Source of the DNA: Pictodentalium vernedei
Lineage: Eukaryota; Mollusca; Scaphopoda; Dentaliida; Dentaliidae
Reading direction: 5' to 3'
NCBI GenBank assembly: GCA_031216915.1
Contig: CM062289.1
Coordinates: 20,190,520 to 20,254,519 of the forward strand
DNA: 64,000 bases
Positions 34,029 to 44,151 of the stretch are shown here, in pieces. Position numbers and translations under genes: made by a program. Under the pieces are notes generated by a model, which saw only the letters and a program-made list of their open reading frames with translations, made no database searches and was not told the DNA's origin. The stretch's first letter is position 1. Each line of letters opens with the position of its first letter.

Positions 34029-34691
34029 ATGAGAACCAGAAATAAATTGTATCCGACGTTAGTGGACGACGAGGACGAGAAGCCGATCGACGTTTTGCCG
34101 ATGGCACCGTCGCTAGAAGAAAGAGAAAGAGGAGAGAGGTATCGCATCGATCAAATCAATAGAATCCAAGAGTATCTAACTCGAGAGAGAAATTCTCGCC
34201 GTTCTCTCAAGAAAAAGTATTCGCGTTTCGTGACATTCGTCAACGCGATCGACACGACACTCATCACGATTTCCATGGGTTTACACGCAGCCGGCATCGG
34301 ATTGTTGTCGACCGTGGTCGCCATTCCGATCGTGTTGATCGTAGAAGGAGTGGCCCTCGCCGCCGGATTGTTTAGCACGGTCGGAAACTTTTTGAGTAGG
34401 AAATTATATCTGAAGGCGAGGAAACACGGTAAGATTCGCGTCTTGGCCGACTCCAAGATCGACACTATATCCGAAATGATCTCTATGGCGTTGAAAGACG
34501 GTAGGATATCGGACAGAGAATACTTCTCGATATTGAGCGAGAAAACGAAATACGATGCCATGAAAGAAGCCGTGAGAATCAAGACTCGTCAGATCATCAA
34601 GGAAGAAATGAAGGATTGTCTCGTGGAAAAGGGGAGGAAAGAGGCCAGGGAGGAATTCAGTAAGATGATAGAACTCAAGAGCAGCGATTGA
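34029..34691 (+). CDS. Polinton membrane protein, 220 aa, unknown function
   Basis: The N-terminal 75 residues are charged. Two adjacent hydrophobic segments follow (about 75-100, TTLITISMGLHAAGIGLLST; and about 100-122, VVAIPIVLIVEGVALAAGLF), then a long charged helical C-terminus rich in Lys/Glu. This predicts a hairpin membrane anchor with a cytoplasmic or intravirion tail. I know no firm function. It lies between the 123-aa gene and the zinc-ribbon/phospholipase gene on the same strand. Confidence 0.7.
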   Translation: MRTRNKLYPTLVDDEDEKPIDVLPMAPSLEERERGERYRIDQINRIQEYLTRERNSRRSLKKKYSRFVTFVNAIDTTLITISMGLHAAGIGLLSTVVAIPIVLIVEGVALAAGLFSTVGNFLSRKLYLKARKHGKIRVLADSKIDTISEMISMALKDGRISDREYFSILSEKTKYDAMKEAVRIKTRQIIKEEMKDCLVEKGRKEAREEFSKMIELKSSD

Positions 34692-34791
34692 AAAAAAAAT
34701 ATATTTAATAAGAACAGAATTTTAAAAAAAAAAAAATTAAATTTATATATAAAATAAAAAAAACGAAATTAATTTAAATAACTCTTAAGAA

Positions 34792-35298
34792 ATGTATTGC
34801 GTAAAGTGTAAGAGAGTTACCGAGACAAGTAATTCTAGAGAAGTGTGAACTAAAAATGACAGACAGATGCTTCGCGGAATTAGCGACGTGTGTGGTTCTG
34901 TCAAGACACGATTCGTCAAACAAAAGAACACGAGCAAAGGTAAAGGCATCGTGAATAAAATGATTAATAATCTAGCTTTCGAAATGCATCTGCCCAGTCA
35001 CAGTTTCACGGGATCCGGAACGAAATTGAACAAGAGACTCAACACCGATCTGACTCCCAAATCTTGGAGCAAACCTGTGAATAGGGTGGTCGTGGCCGCG
35101 TATGATCACGATCTGTGCTACGCCGGACATCCCGACACCAAGACTCACAACGACGTCTGCGATAAAAACATGTTGGGGAAATTGAGAGGCATATCGAATC
35201 CGACCAGGAGAGAGAAGATGGAACGTTCGCTCGTCGGCAATCTGATCGGTGCGAAACGTCGATTCGGATGGGGCGTTCAAAAAAAAAAGCGCATCTGA
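34792..35298 (+). pseudogene. Zinc-ribbon/phospholipase A2-like virion protein, one in-frame stop
   Basis: The frame starts MYCVKCKRVTETS at 34,792, a short zinc-ribbon start of a kind seen in adintovirus-like elements. It is interrupted by TGA at 34,846-34,848. The same frame then reaches 35,298; the downstream piece alone is open from ATG 34,867. Counting from 34,867, a calcium-loop-like FTGSGT is at 48-53 and the catalytic His-Asp pair at 81-82 (AAYDHDLCYA), as in parvovirus-type phospholipase A2 domains that breach endosomal membranes. One cysteine expected in the ribbon appears to be Ser. The end overlaps the integrase start by 50 bp. Confidence 0.7.
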
Positions 35299-36121
35299 AA
35301 AGAAGAAGAAACGATTATTGACGAGCGAATTGGCCGAGGAGTTACACAAACCCATAGTTCGTAAATTTCGAAAGAGAAGGGTGTTCGTGAAGGGTCTAGA
35401 TGATATTTGGTCTGCCGACTTGGTCGACATGAGATCGTTTTCGAGGTGGAACGAGGGCGTCAAATATCTATTGACGGTCATCGACGTGTTTTCCAAATAC
35501 GTTTGGATCAGAGCTTTGAAGAATAAATCGGGACCTTGCGTCGCCGAGGCTCTGAAGAGCGTGTTCGACTCGTCTTCTCGAAAACCGAGTAAATTGTGGG
35601 TGGATAAGGGAAAGGAATTCTACAACAAGGACGTTCGTCGATTGGTAGACCTCTACTCGATTGAAAATGAAGAGAAAGCCAGCGTGGTGGAACGTTGGAA
35701 TCGAACGATGAAGGAAAAGATGCACAGATACTTCACGGCGAATTCGACCAAGAAATACATATACGCTCTGAACGGTCTGGTCAAAGATTACAACAACACG
35801 CGACACAGATCGATCAAGATGACTCCCGCGGAAGCTAGCGATCCTCGAAACGAAAAACGGGTCTACGCGAATCTATATCCTGAGAGATCTAAGATCAGGA
35901 AGAAGTCTAGAACGCCGAAATTTGCGATCGGTGATCGAGTGAGAATCTACGCTTATAAGAAGCACTTCGAAAAGGGTTATACTCCTCAATGGACCTCGGA
36001 AATCTGCGTGATAATCGAAATATTTCACACCGATCCGGTGACTTACGAAATTGAAGCTTTGGATGGAGAAGAGATCATCGGAAAGTTTTACGAACAACAA
36101 TTACAGAAGACGAAGTTTTGA
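35249..36121 (+). CDS. Retroviral-type (rve) integrase of the Polinton
   Basis: This 290-residue protein would insert the element. The start region (LLTSELAEELHKP) and IWSADLVDM are typical of Polinton integrases. The acidic residues are D57 (SADLVD), D119 (WVDKGKEFYN) and E148 (SVVERWNRT). The D-to-E spacing is 28 residues rather than the usual 35 or so, which suggests a short in-frame deletion near residues 133-137 that may inactivate it. The C-terminus (FAIGDRVRIYAYKKHFEKGY onward) is an SH3/chromo-like barrel. No retroviral reverse transcriptase is nearby, which fits a Polinton rather than an LTR element. Confidence 0.9.
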   Translation: MRNVDSDGAFKKKSASEKKKKRLLTSELAEELHKPIVRKFRKRRVFVKGLDDIWSADLVDMRSFSRWNEGVKYLLTVIDVFSKYVWIRALKNKSGPCVAEALKSVFDSSSRKPSKLWVDKGKEFYNKDVRRLVDLYSIENEEKASVVERWNRTMKEKMHRYFTANSTKKYIYALNGLVKDYNNTRHRSIKMTPAEASDPRNEKRVYANLYPERSKIRKKSRTPKFAIGDRVRIYAYKKHFEKGYTPQWTSEICVIIEIFHTDPVTYEIEALDGEEIIGKFYEQQLQKTKF

Positions 36122-36176
36122 TGAAGAAAACAAATTTTTTTTTTATTTACTCTCTTTAACATTTTCTTGTTTACAC

Positions 36177-36200
36177 ACATATATATAAGAGAGAAAAAAA
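36177..36200 (+). promoter_or_regulatory. Candidate TATA-type promoter of the capsid gene
   Basis: ATATATATAAGAGAGAAAAA lies about 85 bp before ATG 36,283, like the sequences preceding several other plus-strand genes of the element. Confidence 0.4.
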
Positions 36201-36282
36201 TAATAATAAAAAATAATTAAAAACTATTTTTAGATAAAGAAATCAAGTTAATTAATAAACAAAAAACTAAAAATCCTTTAAA

Positions 36283-37515
36283 ATGACAAATATACTAGAT
36301 ATAGCACAAAGCATAGTGAAAGATGAAAGTATTCAAGAATATGAGGTTCACGAATACGAACCAGTAACCGGAACGAGTTTGAACAATGCGGGAGAGATAA
36401 GAATCAACGTCGAAACTCAAGATCTATTCGTACATCCTAGCGAGAGTTACATAGTGGTGCAGGGACGTCTCACCAAGGAAGATGGGAGTGACTACGCCGA
36501 CGACGACACGGTTACTCTAGCCAATAATGGCATCATGCATCTATTCAGTAACATAAAATACATGCTATCCGGACAAGAGATAGAATCTGTGTTTCATCCC
36601 GGTCAGGCCACCACGATGTTCGGACTCTTGATGTATCCTGATGATTTTTCTAAATCCAGAGGACTTAATCAGTTGTGGGTGAAAGACACCGTCGGCCCTG
36701 CTAGCGCCGGCGCCGCCTTGATATTCGACTACGTCGTCAAGACGTCCAGACCTAAAGGAACAATTTCGTTCAGGATACCTTTGAAACACATCTTCAGATT
36801 TGCAGATGATTACAACAAGATCATGTACGGATTCAAACACAATCTGACGTTGATTCGAAAAGGAAACGACGACGCAATAGTGAGACTCACTGCGACTGAT
36901 GCGGGTAAGATAACTCTACACAAGATATCGTGGTTCGTTCAGCACGTGGAGCCTTCGATCGTGGAGAAAGCGCATCTCTACAAGATCATAGAATCCAAGA
37001 GTAAATTACCCGTGGGACTTAGAATGAGACAGTGCGACACGGCTAGCATTCCTCCCTCCACGAATCACTTCGATTGGAGATTGACGGTGAAATCCGCTTC
37101 CGAGAGACCGCGTTTCATCGTGGTTGCGTTTCAGACCGATAGGGACGGGTCTCAGGAAAAGAATGCGTCGAACGCCACGAGATATCCAGCAATCGATTAC
37201 AACGCGTCGTTCGACAAGAACGATTTCTGCAGACTGTACGGCGACGCCGCTGATTTAAGAAAGAAGTATCATGGTCTAGACGAATTGATGAGCAACCCTA
37301 ACATGTCTCCCGGCGAATACAAGTCGATGTATCCCATGTTCGTATTCGACGTCAGTAAACAGAGTGAACGACTCAAGAGTAGCGTGTTAGACATTCAGAT
37401 CAAGATGCAATTCGATAGGAACGTGCCGAGAAAAACCGAAGCCTTCGCCCTGGTCCTGTCGGACAGAGAATTACAATTCGAATCGGATGGAAATAAGATG
37501 TCGATCGTTCGATGA
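36283..37515 (+). CDS. Candidate double-jelly-roll major capsid (hexon-type) protein
   Basis: An intact 410-residue ORF, almost Cys-free, with alternating beta-strand-like segments throughout. Examples are QDLFVHPSESYIVVQGRL, a short NGIMHLFSNIKYMLSGQEIE motif and the late FVFDVSKQSERLKSSVLDIQ. Such patterns recur in capsid proteins of Polintons and adintoviruses, where trimers form the pseudo-hexameric shell. The size and its place next to the integrase support this. The assignment is from pattern memory, not alignment; the alternative is another virion structural protein. It converges on the fibre-like gene, with a hairpin between them. Confidence 0.65.
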   Translation: MTNILDIAQSIVKDESIQEYEVHEYEPVTGTSLNNAGEIRINVETQDLFVHPSESYIVVQGRLTKEDGSDYADDDTVTLANNGIMHLFSNIKYMLSGQEIESVFHPGQATTMFGLLMYPDDFSKSRGLNQLWVKDTVGPASAGAALIFDYVVKTSRPKGTISFRIPLKHIFRFADDYNKIMYGFKHNLTLIRKGNDDAIVRLTATDAGKITLHKISWFVQHVEPSIVEKAHLYKIIESKSKLPVGLRMRQCDTASIPPSTNHFDWRLTVKSASERPRFIVVAFQTDRDGSQEKNASNATRYPAIDYNASFDKNDFCRLYGDAADLRKKYHGLDELMSNPNMSPGEYKSMYPMFVFDVSKQSERLKSSVLDIQIKMQFDRNVPRKTEAFALVLSDRELQFESDGNKMSIVR

Positions 37516-37597
37516 GAGACGAGTGTGAAAAAAAAATAGAAAACAAAAAAAAAAAAAAAAAGTAAAGAGTAATTATTAAAAACAAAAAAAAATAAAT

Positions 37598-37648
37598 AAA
37601 GTAATGTGATCTAGAGAGATTGAACATCTTTCTAAATCTCATTACTTT
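37598..37648. terminator. Hairpin between convergent genes
   Basis: The 23-nt arms AAAGTAATGTGATCTAGAGAGAT (37,598-37,620) and 37,626-37,648 pair with three mismatches over a 5-nt loop, followed by a T-rich run. The GTAATGAGATC stem core recurs in the hairpins at 45,177 and 45,876. Confidence 0.6.
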
Positions 37649-37715
37649 TTTTTTTTGTTTTTTTTGTTTTTAATAATCACACATTATTTTTTTTAATTCA
37701 TTATTTTCCACGCGT

Positions 37716-39073
37716 TCACTGTTTGTTCAAAGAATCTAGTTCGATCAGTAGACTCACCACGGAAGTGGTGGCTTCAGGTTTATTGGTTTTCATAACGAAA
37801 TTAATCCTGTCACCGGCGTTCACTTTGAGAGGTGTGCCGAACGTGCTAACATTCGCATGTTGATTCTCAGTCTTTTCGATGCTGTATCTCTTATCGCTCT
37901 CTACACCATTCACCATGAGATTGACGACTGCTCTGTTATTCAAATCCGAGGAAGCCAGACTCATTCGAAGGATTTCACCTCCCAACGGCATGGGATATCC
38001 CACCTGACCATGTTTCGATCCGCTACCTCCATTTCCGAAAGACCACTCAGCTTTTCCCTCATCTAAGGTGCCGGCCTCTCTTCGGCCCACACAGTGATCA
38101 ATTGTCTAGCATATTTGACTTTCTCCACCACCGAAATCAGGGTGCAGGCATCCGTCATGTTCACGGGATCCGGTAGATTCGTGAGCGCGTGTCCACCCAT
38201 GTCTAGTTTACCTTCCATGATGTCACCCTTTCTCCAGGCCGAGTTGTCGTCCACGTACTTCCTGCTAACCGCGCTGGAATCGAATTCGGGATCGTGACTG
38301 AGTCTGAATAAATTCTTACCGTTCATGTCGATGCCACCCTCCATGGTTCTGCCAGATTGTTTGTTCAGGTAGAGATCGTCCACTTGCGATTCTAGGTATT
38401 CTTGTGATTGTATCACAGCAGAATCTACATAGCCCTTGTTGACCGCGGTTGAGTCCGCATCCGTGTTGTCGATCTTCGACAGATTCGATATCTTGTTGAA
38501 TCCCGCATTCAGATCCGATTTCATTTCTCATCTATCAGACATTCTCTGTTCCAGATCTACGTAGAGTTTGGTCGCCACGTCCTTGGGATTCGTGAGAGTG
38601 GCCACATTCGTTATCTTGTTAAAATTGGCGTTCAATTCCGAGTGCATCGTTTTCTGAACGTATCTGTTTCTCAGGTGTTTGCTGAATCTCGCGTGAGAGT
38701 CGTCTGCGTATTTCTTGGTCGTGGCATCGGTGGGATCTATGGGATTTGCGACATTCACCAAACGTTTGGATTTCAGATCCAGATCGTCGGTCATGGTTTT
38801 ATCCACGTAATTATCTAGCAGGATTCGTTCGAAATCGGCGTTCCCCCTGTCGACGTATTTTTTAGTTGCAGCATCTGCGAGATCTATCAGCTCGTGAAGA
38901 TTGTAGAGCTTCTTATCGTTCATGTTCAAAGGTTCTTCTCGAGGTTCGTATCTCCGAACGTAACGTTCGTCCAAGTTGGCAACGTCATAACCATCGCCGA
39001 CTTCGAACGTCTTCCTTTTCTTTCTTGGGTTGACTTTTTCGTCATCAGTTCTACCAAATTTATCGACTGGCAT
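37716..39073 (-). pseudogene. Tail-fibre-like repeat protein, broken by one stop and one frameshift
   Basis: From 39,073 the frame carries at least six repeats of about 40 residues. Each pairs a short strand such as LDLKSKRLVNVANP with a turn of the type DPTDATTKKYAD, the repeat of many phage tail-fibre shafts. TGA at 38,528-38,530 interrupts one frame that otherwise continues to 38,063. Near 38,065-38,090 the frame shifts into a distinct 124-residue end (37,716-38,090) rich in beta strands, plausibly the trimeric head. The N-terminus has a nuclear-signal-like PRKKRKTF. By analogy it would be the host-contact fibre at virion vertices; this is inference. Confidence 0.65.
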
Positions 39074-39226
39074 GTTGTTGTGGGATTTTTTTGTTTTTTA
39101 GAAAAATATGTTCAAACGCAGTTTATTAAAAATGAAATATGTTATTTTATTTTTCGTTTTTATTTGATTAAAAATTTTTTAAAATAATTTTTTATCTTTA
39201 TATATACTATAAAAAAAAATCTCTCT

Positions 39227-39661
39227 CTAATGTAAATCATTGAGAATGTCTTGAAATCGATCTCCTTCAGACCATCTCTTGAGAACGTAGAGACACAGGT
39301 GACCGCAAAACACTTGATGTGGTGATTGCACTTGTTCCCTGTTGTAACGAACCAACGATTTGTTGAAATAGTTCTTTATTTCTTTTGGTGGTGAGATTCC
39401 ATAGCTGTCGAAATAATAATTTTTCTTCTTCCCGTTCTTCATCCATGCCACCCAGGGAGTGCCTTCATCCGATGAATCATCTAGATTTAAAATTCCGCAT
39501 TCCGATTGTTGAGGTCTTCTCTTCGGCAAGGCATCTCTGGAAAACACTCCTAGAAAATCTTTGATTTTCAAATCTTTTGCCGCATTCAACAGATCGATGT
39601 TGGATAGGGGTTCATTAGGTAAGACGACACCTTCTACGGATATCTTTATTTTCTTATTCAT
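39227..39661 (-). CDS. Adenain-type (C5) maturation protease, catalytic His apparently lost
   Basis: The 144-residue ORF has the compact fold signature of Polinton/adenovirus proteases, which cleave capsid precursors. Residues 66-88 read EGTPWVAWMKNGKKKNYYF then DSYG, and the nucleophile is C119 in VFCGHLCLYVL. In this family the position before WVA is the catalytic His. Here it is Pro69 (codon CCC at 39,457-39,455), one base from a His codon. The ORF is otherwise intact, so the protein may be made but inactive. It lies between the fibre-like gene and the polymerase, all on the minus strand. Confidence 0.8.
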   Translation of the reverse strand: MNKKIKISVEGVVLPNEPLSNIDLLNAAKDLKIKDFLGVFSRDALPKRRPQQSECGILNLDDSSDEGTPWVAWMKNGKKKNYYFDSYGISPPKEIKNYFNKSLVRYNREQVQSPHQVFCGHLCLYVLKRWSEGDRFQDILNDLH

Positions 39662-39726
39662 AAATGCGTATACATTTTTTTTATTTATTTTATTATAATT
39701 TACTAAAAATGACGTTATTTTTTTTT

Positions 39727-42700
39727 CTATTTTTTTCTTTTTCTTTTTAAACTAACACTCTCGATGTCTCTATCGATTTCTATAATTTTGAATTCGTCTA
39801 ATTCCTCTTGATTTTCTGGAATCTTATCATCAACAATCGTATCTAGAATCCAATCATCCATATTCATATCGTCTCTAATTAGATCCACAGTCCAATATCC
39901 GAGTGCCAAAGTGCTTATTTTATCGTCTAACACGAATCTCTTATCGTCGTCGGCCGTCAGCGAAATCTTGTTGACTATTTCGGTATACAAGTCGTGATTT
40001 TTGCTTCGAATCGATTTCATAGTCTTATACTCCAGACCACTTCCTAACAGACAATCTTTATACTCTTGGAAAGAGATGTTTTTCTTCACCACGCACACTT
40101 TAACTCCTTTGCACTTCTTGATCTCTTCATCATCTTCTAGACGATAAGCATACAGTTTGGGTCTCAAGCTCACGAATTCAACGATCTGTTTACCACCGCT
40201 CTCGTCCTTAAATTTACCCAACACCTTCTTGTTGTCGTTCAATTGAATGTTGGACGGGTGATCGACGGGATAATTGCTCATGTCGAACCACTCGGCCACA
40301 TCCGAAGATATATCTCGGTAGACGTCTTTCATCTCTATCTCGTAAACTAAACTGTCCATGTCGGTGAACAGTAGTTTGGCTTTATCACCAAATTTTCGTT
40401 TGACGTAATCGTAGTGAAACTCGTACATCAATTGCTTGCTGATATCTAAGATGATCGGTCCAAGATAATACGGTTTGTCAAACTTCAGGTGCGTCTTTTG
40501 CATGTGAACGGCCACTAGATTTTCGTCGAATATGGTTCGGTGTTTGTAATTGGGTTTCGCCACAAATGATTTAGCTCTTTTCTCAGACGTGACGAGTCGA
40601 ACGTCGGTTCTCTTCTTGACGTTTTCCATCGATTTGCCGTACACGCAGTTGTTCATGAGTTTGAAGAAATCTTTTTCGAAATTGTTCTCGGCTCGAGTTC
40701 TGAGATTCGTGTTGAAATCGATGTATTTTTTCATCCAAGGCTCTTCGTCAAATCGAATAATGCGATGTATGTCGACTAATTTCATCCCGTAATCGACGTA
40801 CTGTTTCAAATTCTCGCTGTAGACGACGTAGTTACGTTTGTTAAATAAATTGGGAATGAGTTTTTCCTCGTCTCCTTCATTCGGTTCCATTCGTTCGGGA
40901 GCCAGTGGATAATCGTTGTGTGGATCGTGTAATTCTTCCGGATAGTTCAAATTGACTTCTAAAATGCAAGGATAGTCTCTCCATTTTTGCATCTCTTCCG
41001 GTTCCTTCACCCATTCGAAATTTCCAATTGGTAAAGGACGACTCATAGCCCAACCATACAGATTATTAGCGTCCCAATACTGTATGTATTTAGTCGACCG
41101 TTTCGAATCAAAACCTTCTATCATGTAGGGATTGTTAGCTTCAGAATGTCTGTGGGAGATCATCGAGACGCCACCTCTCGCAGCCCTTTCGAACATGAGC
41201 AACATGTCCACGTTGGATAATAATTCCAATTGGACTTCGGTGGTCTTCAACAAAGCGTCCCACGCCAAACCAGGTGTGGTGAAATACCAAGCAGGATCCA
41301 GATCGTAATTTCGACAACAGACGTCTCAAAAATTTTCGAACACGTCTGCTAAGAATAGAACGTCAGTCTTCAGATAGAGATCGTGATAATCTCTCATGGT
41401 TTTCATATCGAATGATTTCCACACGTTTTTAGCGTGTTCGTAATTCTCATCGGAAATGTCGGATTCGTATAATTTCGAATAAAAATCTTCTTTCGAAGGT
41501 AGTGCGGTGTCTTCGAATCTCTTTAGATCGTTCATGTAATCGTAAGGATAGACTCCTTTCCTCAACATGATGTCTACTCGTTCTCCGAAATGTTCCCTCA
41601 TGATTTTAAATTTATCCTTGCTCATGTTATCGACTAATTTTTCCAGAGCGGTCGACATGAATTTAAAACTGTCGATGAAACGTATGCATCTACGAATGAA
41701 TTTCGTTTTTTCTTCCAACGTCTCTCTGTCGATTACTCTTTTCTCCTCCATGAGCTTCCATTTCGTGAAGGAAATGTATCTTTCTTCACTGTTCGCGATG
41801 CAATTTAATTCTTTGTGTGAGGTGCCGAGATTTTTCATGAACAGATGACTGTCGTAACCCAAGAGATTGTGAAACATCACTGGATAGAAAGCGGCATCTC
41901 GATATTTTAAATTACACTTGCTGTGAGCCGGACCGTGATACAGACCCATGTAATGATTGTGGTCTCTGACCTTCTTATTTTCCGTCGAATTCTCGTCGAC
42001 CAATTGTCTGCATATGTGACATTCGGTGGCTCTGTTATTTTCATCCTGCTGCTCTCACGTGATGATCATTTTTGCCGGAGTTTTGAATTTGTCGTATAAC
42101 ATTTGAAGTTTCCATTCTAACTCTTCCACGAACCTTTGAACCACATCGTCATCTTCATACTGTTTCATGTAGGTGAAGGGACCCATGTCATGTTGCGATT
42201 CGAAAGCGCATTTCACATAAATGCAATAGCTGAAGGTATGTGTTTTTTATATTTTTTCGACGTAACTTTGAAGAGCGTTGGGTTGACAGGAACTCATTTT
42301 TGCGGTGAAACATTCGAAATCGGCGTACACGACGAATGGTACTTTTAACCTTCTATTGTGATTTTCAAACTTCATGATGGTGTTGGGTTTGGGCATTTCG
42401 ACGGCGACACCTTGATTTTCGTTGCAATATTCCTGATGTTTCGCCAACGAGTCTTTGCTGTGAAACACGTTCATGCAATTGTAACATAAAGATATCTTTC
42501 CGTTATGATTATTATTTTGTTTCAACAGTAATCGGCTCGGATGTTTAACCCAACAATAATGATGATTGTCACCATTCGAAATCAATAATAAAATAATCGT
42601 CTTTTCTCTTCCGAGATACGAAGTCAGTCTGAGAGGATAGATCTTTCGTTTTTCATCGTATCCCAAGACGTTCACCGCTACGATGGGATTTTGTGCCTCG

Positions 42701-43596
42701 AAACATTCGATGTGTTTTAACTGCGTTGGAAAAGTCACTCCAGTCCAATCGAGATTTTTAGAAGTTACCTCGTAAGAAGAAACTCTTTCGATGTTCATTT
42801 TGACAGGGTATAAAGTGGAAGTGACTGCCCATTTCAAACACTGATCATCTTTATTTTTCACGTTGATCACGGCGTGTTTTTTTGCTAGGAAATACGGTAA
42901 TTTCATGTAGGAAGACCCTTTCAACAAATCGTTTTTAGTTATGTGAATTTCGAGTTTCAACATCTCATCGAACGTCCAATTACTACCTTCATGTTGATAA
43001 TTCGCGAGAGACGTCAACATCTTGTCTTTCATCTTTTCGAAAACGTCTGATAAATCTGAACCTCGAAATAAGGGTTCGACGTTAGATCTGAAATAAGCAT
43101 TTTTCACGATGCTCTCGACGGACTTCACGTCGATTTTATTCATCGCGCAATGGAGTATCATCTTAATTTTTAGTCCCACGTTCATGTGTTTGCGAAACAA
43201 ATTCAATACTTTTTTCTTCACCCGTTCCATGAACAATTTTGGATCCATTTTCTTCAACGAGGGAACCACGTCGAAAGTTTTAAAAATACCTTTGATCGCA
43301 CTTTCCCGTTCCACGGACTTCAATTGAAATAGTTCCGCGGTGAGTCGTGCTAGATATTCTTCTCCGTTCCCTTCGTCTATTGCTCGTCGAAGTTCGCTCG
43401 ATATATCTCGTTTGCCTACAATCTGATGTGCATCACTCGTTTTCGTTTTAGTTTTTCTTTTCTTTTCTTTGGAAACTTGAAGTTCTTCTTCAACGGCTTT
43501 TCGTTTAGTCGTCTTCTTATTTTTCACAATCGAAACGTTTTTGGTTTTTTTCAACGTCGGCATTTCGATTCCTTTTACTATCTTTTTTCTTCTCAT
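39727..43596 (-). pseudogene. Protein-primed family B DNA polymerase, three in-frame stops
   Basis: One continuous frame of 1,290 codons, interrupted by TAA (42,247-42,249), TGA (42,055-42,057) and TGA (41,326-41,328), with no frameshift between 43,596 and 39,727. A basic N-terminal region is followed by exonuclease motif DFECF near 42,310 and a second exonuclease-type FHNLLGYDSHLF near 41,860. A Cys/His cluster (CHIC ... RDHNH..G.Y.GPAH..CN) spans about 42,030-41,905. Polymerase motif A (WDANNLYGWAM) is near 41,075, the NNCVYGKSMEN motif near 40,650 and motif C (TDMDSL) near 40,362. This is the element's replicase, dead here unless the stops are read through. Confidence 0.9.
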
Positions 43597-43880
43597 TTTT
43601 CACAACTGATGCATTTTTTGACGTCGTTGCTATTGGCATTTCGATTCCTTTTACTATCTTTTTCTTCTTCTCATTTTTCACAACCAATGCATTTTTTGAC
43701 GTCGTTGCTATCAGCATTTAGTTTGCCTTTCCATCGTTTCGCAAATGTTTCTTCAATCTTTTTTGATTTAGTTCTATGATTTCTGAAATGTGAAATTTTT
43801 AATAGTTTACAAATCTCGTTTAACTGAGGTATGGTTTTCTCATTTAAATTTTCCAATTTTTTTTTATCTGTTTGTTTCAT
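43517..43880 (-). pseudogene. SAP-like N-terminal piece and 77-bp tandem repeats ahead of the polymerase
   Basis: The ORF 43,880-43,671 begins MKQTDKKKLENL and has a helix-turn-helix pattern (EKTIPQLNEICKLLKIS) resembling a SAP DNA-binding motif. It is followed by a unit (ATTSKNA.VVKNEKKKKIVKGIEMP) repeated about twice across 43,560-43,720, with shifts of frame between copies. The last copy enters the polymerase frame. Probably the original polymerase protein began here and repeat slippage broke it; a separate small gene is the alternative. Confidence 0.45.
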
Positions 43881-44017
43881 TTTGTAAGAATATATGTTTT
43901 CGAATTTGGTATTTTTTGTTTAAAAAGTTTTGTTTTTTTAATGTGAAAAAAAAAAATTTTTTTGATGAAATTAATCGATTTTTTTATGTTCCTTAACGTT
44001 GAAAAAAAAACGAGAAA

Positions 44018-44151
44018 AAAAGGATGTTAAAAATTTAACTTATATATATAAAGAGAAAAAAACTTTTTAAACAAATTATTTAAAATACAAAAATTTAAAA
44101 TATACATTATTTGCAAGAATTCGTAAAACAAAAAAAAACAAATAATCGATC
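44018..44151 (+). promoter_or_regulatory. Upstream block, copy 1 of 3
   Basis: aggatgttaaaaatttaact, TATATATATAAAGAGA, then caaattatttaaaatac and tttgcaagaattcgtaaaac lead to the ATG. The same block recurs at 44,570-44,706 and 45,276-45,386. Such conservation upstream of three different ORFs marks promoter plus 5' UTR. Confidence 0.65.

Noticed and set aside
34151-34582. 143-codon ORF on the minus strand
   Set aside because: It is the antisense shadow of the 220-residue membrane protein gene.
35249-36121. Integrase of an LTR retrotransposon or endogenous retrovirus
   Set aside because: No reverse transcriptase or LTR is nearby. The gene lies inside terminal inverted repeats with a 6-bp duplication and Polinton genes.
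34846-42249. Selenocysteine or programmed readthrough at the TGA codons
   Set aside because: No recoding element was seen. One stop is TAA, other genes carry frameshifts, and every stop is one transition from a common codon, so decay is simpler. Kept only as a test in the findings.
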